Assembly (NCBI GenBank): GCA_050330205.1
Contig: JBHJOA010000011.1
Span: 1 to 64,000 of the forward strand
Direction: 5' to 3'
Length of the DNA stretch: 64,000 nt
Source of the DNA: Pelagibius sp050330205
Lineage (GTDB): Bacteria; Pseudomonadota; Alphaproteobacteria; Kiloniellales; Kiloniellaceae
How positions within the stretch are numbered: the first letter of the stretch is position 1; each line of letters opens with the position of its first letter. The position numbers were made by a program, and so were the translations under genes. The notes under the pieces are model-generated. The model had not been told where the DNA came from. It saw only the letters and a list, made by a program, of their open reading frames with translations, and did not search any database. Shown here piece after piece: positions 57,499-64,000 of the stretch.

Positions 57499-57886
57499 CG
57501 CACTTTCCTCCCATGGGTCTGCCTTGCGGCGGCTTGCTCCGACCGGGGTCTTCTGCGGGACCCCTGGCGGCTGCACCGCCGTTACCTGCCGGGGCGGCGC
57601 AGACCTGACAAATAGTCGATCCCCGGCGGCTTTTCCACAACGGCGGTGTGTCTTTCCTGGTTCCAGGGCCGTCCCCACATAGCAGTGGCGGCCGGCCCGC
57701 CCGTCTCGCCGCGTTCAGTCGCCAGACCCGTGCTGGAGATTAACCGTATGCGGCCTTTAAGTTGCTGTTCACTAATGCACTTTAGAAGTTATCCCCAGAG
57801 CCGCGCGGCGCTGTCCGCCGGCCTCGCCTGGCCGACAAGAGCCAATCTCTTCGAGGGAAATGCCCCAGACATCGTCTGGAGGCAGC
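57499..57886. other. divergent intergenic region pckA / patatin gene
   Basis: 388 bp with no supported gene. It holds one sequence matching the DnaA-box consensus TTWTNCACA (TTTTCCACA, 57631-57639), a one-mismatch box TTATCCCCA (57789-57797), and an AT-richer stretch (57738-57792). Promoters for both genes must lie here but are not distinct. Confidence 0.5.
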
Positions 57887-58936
57887 ATGGTCACAGAAAA
57901 CATTGGTGCGCGAAGTAGCGTCCGGCTCCGCCCCTCGGCGCTTCGCCGCCGGGTCACCGCGAGGCGGTCGGGCGGCAATCCGTCGCAGCCCCTTTCCCTC
58001 GCCCTGCAGGGCGGTGGCGCCCACGGCGCCTTCACCTGGGGCGTGCTGGACCGCTTGCTGGAGGAACCCCGGCTCGAGATCGAGGGTCTGAGCGGCGCCA
58101 GTGCCGGTGCCTTGAACGCGGCTGCCCTGGCGGCCGGCTGGCAGGGCGGCGGCCGCCAGGGCGCCCGCGACGGGCTCGATCGCCTGTGGCGGCGGATCGG
58201 CGACCTGGCCGACTTCGGCCCGCCGCTGATGGCGGCGCCGGCCTTCCAGATGATGACTCGCCTGTTCTCGCCCTATCAGCTCAATCCGCTGAACGTGAAC
58301 CCGCTGCGCAGCATGCTGGAGGATGTGATCGACTTCGAGGCCCTGAAGCATCCGCGTGCGCCCCGCCTGTTCATTTCGGCAACGGAGTTGAAGCGCGGCC
58401 GCGCCGTGGTCTTCGAGAACGACGACATGTGCGTCGAGGTGCTGCTCGCCTCGGCCTGTCTGCCGCATCTCTACAAGGCGGTGGCGATCGGCGATGCGCA
58501 CTACTGGGATGGCGGCTTTATGGCCAATCCGACGATCTTCCCGCTGGTCTTCCACTGCGACTGCCGTGACGTGCTGATCGTGCAGATCGATTCGCCGACC
58601 ACCGACGACGTCCCGCGCAGTCCACGACAGATCGACACCCGGCGCAGTCAGATTGTGTTCAACGCGCCGCTGATGCGCGAGCTGGAAGCACTTGGCTACA
58701 TGGGCCGCATGGCAGGGCGTGGGCGCGGCGGCCTCGACGCCAGGGTGAAGGGCCTCCACCTGCACCTGCTGCACGGCGGTGCCGGAATGCATGGTCTCGA
58801 CGTATCGAGCAAGCAGCGCACCGACCGCGGATTCCTGAGCGTGCTGAAGGAGACCGGCCGCGCGGCCGCCGAAACCTGGCTGGCGGCCCACCGCGACGAC
58901 CTCGGCCATCGGTCTACTCTCGAGATGCCCCTGTAA
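57887..58936 (+). CDS. patatin-like phospholipase
   Basis: 349 residues. LALQGGGAHGAFTWGVLDRLL is the oxyanion Gly-rich loop, GLSGASAGALNAAAL has the nucleophile serine in G-x-S-x-G, and YWDGGFMANP carries the catalytic Asp (D-G-G). The dyad is complete, so lipid acyl hydrolase activity is likely. ATG 57887 has GGAGG 4 bases upstream and is preferred to 57860. Substrate unknown. Confidence 0.9.
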   Translation: MVTENIGARSSVRLRPSALRRRVTARRSGGNPSQPLSLALQGGGAHGAFTWGVLDRLLEEPRLEIEGLSGASAGALNAAALAAGWQGGGRQGARDGLDRLWRRIGDLADFGPPLMAAPAFQMMTRLFSPYQLNPLNVNPLRSMLEDVIDFEALKHPRAPRLFISATELKRGRAVVFENDDMCVEVLLASACLPHLYKAVAIGDAHYWDGGFMANPTIFPLVFHCDCRDVLIVQIDSPTTDDVPRSPRQIDTRRSQIVFNAPLMRELEALGYMGRMAGRGRGGLDARVKGLHLHLLHGGAGMHGLDVSSKQRTDRGFLSVLKETGRAAAETWLAAHRDDLGHRSTLEMPL

Positions 58937-58948
58937 TCCGGAACGCTT

Positions 58949-60001
58949 CTAGCCGCTCCCCTCGTTCGCGCCGCCGCCCAGCAGGCCGTGCTTGTGCAGG
59001 CGGCCGCGCAGCTGGTCGTAGGTGAGGCCGAGCTGGCGGGCGGTGGCGCGCTGGTTGTAGCGCTGCGCCGCCAGGGCCTGCTGCAGCAGGTCGTGCTCGA
59101 CCCGCAGCAGGGCCTCGCGCAGATCGAAGGCGCGGGTGGGGTCGGAGAGGATGCCGCCGGCCGGGGCGGTCTTGGCCGGCGGGGGCGGCTCGCCGGCGGC
59201 CTCCTTGGGGCGGGCGGCGGGCACGAAGGCGCTGGCGAAGGGGTCGATCACCACGGCGTCGACCGGGGCATCGGGCGCGGCCCGGGCGACCGAGCGCTCC
59301 ACCACGTTGCGCAGCTCGCGCACGTTACCCGGCCAGTCGTGCGCCAGGAGGACCTCCATGGCGGCGGCGGAGAAGCCCGGGAACTGCGGCCAGTCCAGCT
59401 CGTTGGCCATCTCCCGCCCGAAGTGGCCGGCCAGCAGGGGAATGTCCTCGCGGCGCGCGCGCAGCGGCGGCAGGGTGATGACCTCGAAGGCCAGGCGGTC
59501 CAGCAGGTCGGCGCGAAAGCGCCCCTCGGCGGCGGCGGCCGGCAGATCCTCGTTGGTGGCGCCGATCACCCGCACGTCCACCGACAGCGTCTCGTTGCCG
59601 CCGACCCGCTCGAAGGCGCCGTACTCGATGGCGCGCAACAGCTTTTCCTGCACCGCTTGGCTGGCCGCGGCGATCTCGTCGAGGAACAGGCTGCCGCTGT
59701 CGGCGATCTCGAAGCGGCCGCTGCGGCGCTTCACCGCGCCGGTGAAGGCACCGGCCTCGTGGCCGAAGAGCTCGGTCTCCAGCAGGCTCTCGGCCAGGGC
59801 CGCGCAGTTCAGCTTCACGAAGGGGCCGTCCCAGCGCCGCGACAGGAAATGCAGGCGGGCGGCCACCAGTTCCTTGCCGGTGCCGCGCTCGCCGATGACC
59901 AGCACCGGGCGGTCGAGCGGCGCCACCCGGGAGATCTCCTCGGCCAGCGCCATGAAGGCGGGGGATTCGCCGAGCAGCGGCGGAAGGTCGGGAACAGCCA
60001 T
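58949..60001 (-). CDS. pspF: phage-shock sigma-54 activator PspF
   Basis: 350 residues. Sigma-54 AAA+ domain with Walker A GERGTGKE (37-44), the sigma-contact loop GAFTGA (84-89) and SLFLDEIAA Walker B, then a C-terminal Fis-type HTH (YNQRATARQLGLTYDQLRGRLHKHGL). There is no N-terminal receiver, as in PspF, which is held inactive by PspA. Divergent from pspABC. Confidence 0.93.
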   Translation of the reverse strand: MAVPDLPPLLGESPAFMALAEEISRVAPLDRPVLVIGERGTGKELVAARLHFLSRRWDGPFVKLNCAALAESLLETELFGHEAGAFTGAVKRRSGRFEIADSGSLFLDEIAAASQAVQEKLLRAIEYGAFERVGGNETLSVDVRVIGATNEDLPAAAAEGRFRADLLDRLAFEVITLPPLRARREDIPLLAGHFGREMANELDWPQFPGFSAAAMEVLLAHDWPGNVRELRNVVERSVARAAPDAPVDAVVIDPFASAFVPAARPKEAAGEPPPPAKTAPAGGILSDPTRAFDLREALLRVEHDLLQQALAAQRYNQRATARQLGLTYDQLRGRLHKHGLLGGGANEGSG

Positions 60002-60135
60002 CTGGGAAGTATGACCATAAGATGGCGTAGAAAACTAATAGTTAGTGAAAATGGCTTTGGCACATTCTGGTGAAGTGTCAACGCTGGTCAGGAAATGTTC
60101 CGTGATATCAATGCCTTGTGTGCCGAGGTGCGATC

Positions 60136-60150
60136 TGGCACGGGCCTTGC
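60136..60150 (+). promoter_or_regulatory. sigma-54 promoter of the psp operon
   Basis: TGGCAC (60136-60141), 5 bases, TTGC (60147-60150) is a perfect -24/-12 match to the sigma-54 consensus. It reads toward the small membrane protein gene and pspABC, and lies beside the divergent sigma-54 activator gene. Confidence 0.9.
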
Positions 60151-60209
60151 CAATAGGGTTGGTGAAAAGCCCCAAACGACCCCGAGGCCGACAGAGAAGG
60201 CACCGAGCG

Positions 60210-60377
60210 ATGACCAGCTGGAACGACACCTCCGAACACCGCCGCCGCGAGCGCTCCCAGGGGACCGGCTGCGCCGACCGCTGGGTCGAGCGCACCCGCC
60301 TCTACCTGCGCAGCCGCACCGCCGATCACTGGCTGATGTTCCTGGCCGGCCTGTTGCTGGGCGCGCTCATCGCCTGA
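60210..60377 (+). CDS. small membrane protein of the psp operon
   Basis: 55 residues. A basic soluble half (RRRERSQGTGCADRWVERTRLYLRSRT) followed by a C-terminal membrane helix (HWLMFLAGLLLGALIA). First gene downstream of the sigma-54 promoter, so it should be induced with pspABC. Function unknown. Confidence 0.75.
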   Translation: MTSWNDTSEHRRRERSQGTGCADRWVERTRLYLRSRTADHWLMFLAGLLLGALIA

Positions 60378-60437
60378 TACGCAAGACCTGACCCCAATCA
60401 GCAGAATCACATAGAGAACCGAGAAGGATCGAGACCG

Positions 60438-61142
60438 ATGGGAATCTTCTCCCGCCTTGCCGACATCATCAATTCGAACCTCAACTCCATCCTCGACCGG
60501 GCGGAGGAGCCCGAGAAGATCATCCGCCTGGTGATCCAGGAGATGGAGGACACCCTGGTCGAAGTGCGCTCGACCGCCGCCAAGACCATCGCCGAGCGGA
60601 AGGAGGCGACGCGCCGCCTGGCCCGCCTCGACGAGGCCCAGGCAAGCTGGGAGCAGAAGGCCGAACTGGCGCTCTCCAAGGGCCGCGAGGATCTCGCCAA
60701 GGGCGCGCTGGTGGAGAAGGCCAAGCTCGGCGAGGCCGCAGGCATGCTGCGCGAGGAGCTCGACGAGCTCGACGCCATGCTGCGGCAGGGCGAGGCCGAC
60801 ATCGCCAAGCTGGAGAGCAAGCTGCGCGAGGCCAAGGCCAAGCAGCAGGCCCTCGCCGCGCGCCACGAGACCGCCAGCTCGCGCCTCAAGGTGCGGCGCA
60901 ACCTCTATGACGGACGGGTCGACGACGCCTTCGCCCGCTTCGAACAGGTCGAGAAGAAGCTCGACGCGGCGGAGGGCGAGGTCGAGGCCTTCGACCTCGG
61001 GCGCGGCAAGTCGCTGGCCGAGGAGATCTCGGAACTCGCCGCCGAATCGGCTATCGAGGACGAACTCGCGGCCTTGAAGGCGCGCGTTGCAAAGTCCAAG
61101 TCCGGTCAGTCGGCGGCGCCGAAAGCCGAAGGCGGCAACTGA
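60438..61142 (+). CDS. pspA: phage shock protein A
   Basis: 234 residues, an ESCRT-III-like coiled-coil protein. MGIFSRLADIINSNLNSILDRAEEPEKIIRLVIQEMEDTLVEVRSTAAKTIAERK is the diagnostic start (amphipathic helix), followed by long heptad helices. PspA inhibits PspF and repairs or stabilises the inner membrane during stress. Confidence 0.96.
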   Translation: MGIFSRLADIINSNLNSILDRAEEPEKIIRLVIQEMEDTLVEVRSTAAKTIAERKEATRRLARLDEAQASWEQKAELALSKGREDLAKGALVEKAKLGEAAGMLREELDELDAMLRQGEADIAKLESKLREAKAKQQALAARHETASSRLKVRRNLYDGRVDDAFARFEQVEKKLDAAEGEVEAFDLGRGKSLAEEISELAAESAIEDELAALKARVAKSKSGQSAAPKAEGGN

Positions 61143-61174
61143 CGCGTCCCATTCTCCGCAAAGGCTGATCCGAG

Positions 61175-61396
61175 ATGGATTTCGAACTGCCGATCATCCT
61201 GTTCCTCGCCGTGGTGGCGCCGATCTGGATCATCGCCCACTACACCACGCGCTGGCGGGCGACCAAGGCGCTGAGCAGTGACGAGGAACAGCTGCTCGAG
61301 GAGCTCTGGAAGAGTTCCGAGCGCATGGAGCAGCGCATCAACGCCCTGGAGCGCATCCTCGACGCCGAGGTGACCGACTGGAGGAAGCAGCTGTGA
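61175..61396 (+). CDS. pspB: phage shock protein B
   Basis: 73 residues: one membrane helix (LPIILFLAVVAPIWIIAHY) and a coiled coil (EEQLLEELWKSSERMEQRINALERILDAEVTDWR). PspB works with PspC to sense membrane stress. Its stop overlaps the pspC start (GTGA). Confidence 0.94.
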   Translation: MDFELPIILFLAVVAPIWIIAHYTTRWRATKALSSDEEQLLEELWKSSERMEQRINALERILDAEVTDWRKQL

Positions 61397-61851
61397 CCTG
61401 TCCGCACCGCCGCCGCGCCCACCACGCGCCGCCGAACGAAGGCGGTGGCGCTTCCCCCGGCGGCACGCCGCGCGGGCCGCGTCCGAGCGGCCTCTACCGC
61501 AACACCGAACGCGGCCGCCTGTTCGGGGTCTGCGCGGGCCTTGCCGACTACTTCGGCATCAGCCCCTTCGTGGTCCGCATCGCCGCGGTGATCGCGCTCT
61601 TCATGTTCCCGCCGCCGACGGTGATCTGCTATTTCCTGGCGGCACTGCTGCTCGACCGCGCGCCGCCGCAGCTCTACCAGTCCGATGAGGAGAAGGAGTT
61701 CTGGCGCCAGGTGCGCCTGAAGCCGAGCGAGAGCCTGTCGCGGCTGCGCCATCGCTACCGCGAGCAGGAGCAACGCATCCGCAACATGGAGGCCTTCGTC
61801 ACCTCGTCGGAGGCCAAGCTGCACCGGGCATTCCGCGACCTCGAAACCTGA
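61393..61851 (+). CDS. pspC: phage shock protein C
   Basis: 152 residues from GTG 61393, longer than E. coli PspC (119). The PspC domain GLYRNTERGRLFGVCAGLADYFGISPFVVRIAAVIALF is followed by a second hydrophobic helix (PPTVICYFLAALLLD) and a C-terminal coiled coil (LRHRYREQEQRIRNMEAFVTSSEAKLHRAFRDLET). Inner-membrane stress sensor with PspB. Confidence 0.94.
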   Translation: MTCPHRRRAHHAPPNEGGGASPGGTPRGPRPSGLYRNTERGRLFGVCAGLADYFGISPFVVRIAAVIALFMFPPPTVICYFLAALLLDRAPPQLYQSDEEKEFWRQVRLKPSESLSRLRHRYREQEQRIRNMEAFVTSSEAKLHRAFRDLET

Positions 61852-61882
61852 GTTGTCCTATAAGTCATTGAATCAGCAGAAT

Positions 61883-61917
61883 TGCTGCGCAGCATGGAAC
61901 GGACTGCTGCGCAGCAT
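61883..61917. repeat. paired identical palindromes between pspC and arsI
   Basis: TGCTGCGCAGCAT occurs at 61883-61895 and 61905-61917, 22 bp apart. Its first 12 bases are self-complementary, so the two copies can also pair as a 12-bp stem with a 10-base loop. Sits between convergent genes, so a terminator or binding site is possible. Confidence 0.7.
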
Positions 61918-61935
61918 AGTCTTGCCGGAAGGACC

Positions 61936-62460
61936 TCAGGCGCAGCAGGCGGCCTCGCGGCCATCTGCCGGGGCCGTGCCGCAGGGAGCCCCGGCACAGC
62001 AGGCGTCCACCGTGTCCGCCGCGGCGCCCGCCGTGCCGCCGTCGCCGCTCTCGCCGCAGGCCGTCGGCTGCCCACCTGCTTCCGCACCCTCGAAGTCGTC
62101 GGCCGAACCGTGGGTCCGGAAGGTCTCCCAGGCGATCCCCTGGGGATCCTTCACCCAGACCTTGTCCGACCGGGCATAGCAGCAGCTGGTGCCGGTCTGT
62201 TCGACCGTCGCGGCGCCGGAGTCCGACAGACGCCGCGACAGCTCCGTCAGTTCGGTGCCGTCGTCGACCTGGATGCCCAGGTGGTCCAGCCCGGGCCGAC
62301 GCGCACGCTTCGAAAGGGACAGGTTCAGCCGCGGATCGTCGACCAGCCACTTGGCGTAGTCGTGCTTGGACACCACCGGTGGGGCGGCCAAGAGAGTCGA
62401 GTAGAAGTCGACGGACTTCGCCAGGTCGTCGACGGCGATGTGGATATGAAGGCGCTTCAT
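61936..62460 (-). CDS. arsI: ArsI-type organoarsenical C-As lyase (VOC family)
   Basis: 174 residues, VOC fold. Metal ligands predicted at His5, His60 and Glu112, and a vicinal cysteine pair Cys93-Cys94 in TSCCYARSDK that in ArsI binds the arsenical. It would cleave methylarsenite to arsenite. A Cys-rich C-terminal tail (CCAGAPCG ... CCA) is typical. 19 bp downstream of the ArsR gene; no arsenite pump or reductase is visible. Confidence 0.88.
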   Translation of the reverse strand: MKRLHIHIAVDDLAKSVDFYSTLLAAPPVVSKHDYAKWLVDDPRLNLSLSKRARRPGLDHLGIQVDDGTELTELSRRLSDSGAATVEQTGTSCCYARSDKVWVKDPQGIAWETFRTHGSADDFEGAEAGGQPTACGESGDGGTAGAAADTVDACCAGAPCGTAPADGREAACCA

Positions 62461-62479
62461 TTCGATGTCTCCGAAGGGG

Positions 62480-62803
62480 TCAACATGGAGGCGGGTATGA
62501 ACCGGGCGGTGGCGCGCAACGGCCGCCGCAGCAGTTCTCGGTCAGGTAGGCGACCAGGGCGCCCATGGCGGCGAAGTCGGCCGCGTAGATGAGCGAGCGC
62601 CCCGCCCGGCGGCAGGAAATCAGCCCCGCTCGGCGCAGTTCCTTCAGGTGGAACGACAAGGTCGCCGGCGGCAGGTCGAGCCGCGCGCCGACATCGCCGG
62701 CGGGCAGCCCGGCAGGGCCGTATTCGACCAGCAGCCGGAAGATATCCAGGCGGGTCTCCTGGGCCAGCGCCGCCAGGCCGGCAAGGGCATTTTCTTTTTC
62801 CAT
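62480..62803 (-). CDS. arsR: ArsR-family metalloregulator
   Basis: 107 residues. Winged HTH with ALAQETRLDIFRLLVEYGP and LPPATLSFHLKELRRAGLISCRRAGRSLIYAADF. Candidate arsenic ligands are Cys91-Cys92 and Cys96 near the C-terminus, plus Cys64. It likely represses itself and arsI through the inverted repeat at its own start. Confidence 0.9.
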   Translation of the reverse strand: MEKENALAGLAALAQETRLDIFRLLVEYGPAGLPAGDVGARLDLPPATLSFHLKELRRAGLISCRRAGRSLIYAADFAAMGALVAYLTENCCGGRCAPPPGSYPPPC

Positions 62804-62825
62804 ATTTCCAGTATTATAGAAATAT
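62802..62825. promoter_or_regulatory. ArsR operator
   Basis: Inverted repeat ATATTTC (62802-62808) and GAAATAT (62819-62825) with a 10-bp spacer, overlapping the arsR start codon. Fits the size and AT-rich character of ArsR-family sites; binding is inferred. Confidence 0.65.
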
Positions 62826-62872
62826 TGGCTCGCGTCAAGCCCGGACTGCAGAGAGGAAATTAGTCAAACTGG

Positions 62873-62903
62873 TTAATCCGGGATTAACTAGTCCTCGTAT
62901 ACT
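62873..62903 (+). promoter_or_regulatory. CtrA-type box and promoter of the membrane GAF sensor
   Basis: TTAA (62873-62876), seven bases, TTAAC (62884-62888) matches the CtrA consensus TTAA-N7-TTAAC exactly; it is also a 17-bp palindrome. TATACT (62898-62903) lies about 10 bp downstream, so the box overlaps the -35 position, as in CtrA-activated promoters. Confidence 0.65.
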
Positions 62904-62917
62904 TTAACAATTCAAAG

Positions 62918-62941
62918 GGGAGAATCAGCAAGGATTCTCCC
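62918..62941 (+). promoter_or_regulatory. hairpin covering the Shine-Dalgarno region of the sensor gene
   Basis: Perfect 9-bp stem GGGAGAATC (62918-62926) and GATTCTCCC (62933-62941), 6-base loop. It includes the only good GGGGAG sequence upstream of the sensor, so it could control translation initiation. Confidence 0.5.
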
Positions 62942-63056
62942 AACCATAGGCTGTCGTCCCCGGAGCTCGAAACTGGAGTTCTCAGTCCCCGCCGCCATTC
63001 TGGGTGCCCTGATCGGCGCGAGCGTCGTCTTCGCGGCGCTGGCCTATCTGCGCGCC

Positions 63057-64000
63057 ATGCCGGACGCGCCGGCGGGATCAGGCTACTGGACGGCGGGCTA
63101 CGCGCTTTGGGTGATCCGTCTCGGCCTCTACCTGTCGACCGATTACGTCGAACCGGACCTGATCAATTTTCTCGCCGAGAGCCTGCAAGCCTGCGCCGCC
63201 CTGCTCCTCTTGGTCGGCAGCCTGTGCTTCATCGGCCGAAGCGTGCCGCGCCTGCTCCTGCTTACTGCCGCCGGTACGATTTTCCTCTGGACAGGCTTTA
63301 CGACGTTCATCGTCGACGACTTCCTGCTGCGCACGATCCCTCTCTACGGGTTTGCCGGTGCGGCCTTGATCGGCGCCGGCGTGGTGATGATGCAGGTCCG
63401 ACGGCAGGAGGGCATTGCCGCTACCCAGCTTGTCTCCGCGTCGCTCATCCTCTGGGGATTGCACAAGCTGAATTACCCCTGGCTCCGGCCGGTCGAGTGG
63501 TTCGCCCCCTTCGGATTCCTGCTCTCCGAGTTCCTGGCCATGGTCGCGGCCGTCGGCCTGTTGCTGATCATCGCGGGGCGGCTGCGCAACATCGCCGATT
63601 CCGCGGAGCGCAAGCATGAACAGAGCCGCGAGCATATGGCGACTCTGAATCAGCTGCTGCAGATCTCCCTCGGCAGAAAGCCGCTGAACAGCCAACTCGG
63701 CGACGCCCTCGACACCATCCTCGCCGCGCCCTGGCTGTCCTTGGAGCCATGCGGCGGCCTCTTCCTGGTGGAGGACGGGGTGCTGCAGTTGAAGGCGCAT
63801 CGCAACCTCCCCGACTCGCTGCAGTCCGTCTGCGCGAAGGTGGCCTTCGGCCACTGTCTCTGCGGACGCGCGGCCGCTCAGCAGGAAGTCGTGCATGCCG
63901 CGCACGTCGACGCGCGCCATGAGAACAGCTACGAAGGCATGCGGCCGCACGGTCACTATGCGGTGCCCATCGTCTCCGGCGGAGAAACGCTTGGCGTGCT
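63057..64000 (+). CDS. membrane GAF-domain sensor (partial, runs off window)
   Basis: Open frame from 62892 to the window end with no stop. Coding sense is clear from about 62973: a hydrophobic segment (FSVPAAILGALIGASVVFAALAYL), then more membrane helices (about seven to eight in all, ending near 63590), a short coiled coil (ERKHEQSREHMATLNQLLQISLG), and a GAF domain (LFLVEDGVLQLKAHRNLPDSLQ ... FGHCLCGRAAAQQEVVHAAHVDARHE ... GHYAVPIVSGGETLGV). The first ATG is 63057, after the first helix; no ATG/GTG/TTG precedes it in frame, so the true start is unclear. Probably the input part of a histidine kinase or cyclase. Confidence 0.75.
   Translation, partial: MPDAPAGSGYWTAGYALWVIRLGLYLSTDYVEPDLINFLAESLQACAALLLLVGSLCFIGRSVPRLLLLTAAGTIFLWTGFTTFIVDDFLLRTIPLYGFAGAALIGAGVVMMQVRRQEGIAATQLVSASLILWGLHKLNYPWLRPVEWFAPFGFLLSEFLAMVAAVGLLLIIAGRLRNIADSAERKHEQSREHMATLNQLLQISLGRKPLNSQLGDALDTILAAPWLSLEPCGGLFLVEDGVLQLKAHRNLPDSLQSVCAKVAFGHCLCGRAAAQQEVVHAAHVDARHENSYEGMRPHGHYAVPIVSGGETLGV

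Noticed and set aside
57499..57678. 60-residue N-terminal extension of pckA
   Set aside because: The residues are not family-like and a well-placed GGGAGG-TTG start at 57498 gives the standard 536-residue length.
63078..63956. Minus-strand 292-codon open frame at the window end
   Set aside because: Gln/Asp/Arg-rich shadow of the plus-strand sensor, whose translation shows membrane helices and a GAF domain.

Overview
The window looks like the replication-initiation neighbourhood of a high-GC alphaproteobacterium, probably in or near Rhodospirillales. Three things point there. The order mutM, small exported protein, enoyl-CoA hydratase, rpsT, dnaA, dnaN, recF, gyrB is typical of the class, and a divergent ubiE-ubiB-coaBC-dut block lies on the other side. 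There is a RegB/RegA (PrrBA/ActSR) redox two-component pair, a MmcB-type repair protein and a perfect CtrA-type box. The genome GC is high and most start codons carry a clear Shine-Dalgarno. The assignment below class level is inference.

Layout. 1-5 kb: a D-2-hydroxyacid dehydrogenase, a BMP-type solute-binding protein, then a visibly AT-richer two-gene island (an unknown gene overlapping an XRE/ImmA-IrrE metallopeptidase regulator) with its own palindromic control region, then a MoeB/ThiF-type adenylyltransferase. 5-12 kb (minus strand): ubiE-ubiB, an inserted amino-acid-type solute-binding protein, coaBC-dut-rrf2-cysK. 12-24 kb (plus strand): mutM to gyrB and a PBP1A-type penicillin-binding protein. 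24-28 kb: Bcr/CflA efflux pump, VOC protein, YgjP-like metallopeptidase, small hypothetical, Ada-like AraC/methyltransferase. 28-33 kb: a complete ugpBAEC glycerol-3-phosphate importer and a SCO copper chaperone. 33-37 kb: SYLF-domain protein and a divergent cobalamin lower-ligand cluster (cobS-cobC / cobT). 37-40 kb: RegB-RegA and a degenerate EAL-domain protein. 40-50 kb: hldE, mmcB, a tail-anchored small protein, yciB, panE, a LysR regulator that may be leaderless, a TerB-like membrane protein, tRNA-Arg(CCG), lipoprotein hydrolase plus lone ABC ATPase. 50-58 kb: phenylacetate-CoA-ligase-like enzyme, CHCC zinc-finger protein, polA, class V aminotransferase, a voltage-gated-type channel with a C-terminal zinc ribbon, pckA. 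58-64 kb: patatin-like protein, the phage-shock locus pspF / small membrane protein-pspABC with a textbook sigma-54 promoter, an arsR-arsI pair, and the start of a membrane GAF-domain sensor that runs off the window.

Most of the window is ordinary chromosomal housekeeping. The best candidate for something undescribed is the XRE/ImmA two-gene module at 2.2-4.05 kb. A second pattern that cuts across genes is a set of about 15-18 bp tandem duplications, most of them at gene edges (just after stop codons or just before ribosome binding sites). No rRNA, CRISPR array, insertion sequence or prophage was seen. GC statements are by eye, and family assignments are from motif recognition without database searches.
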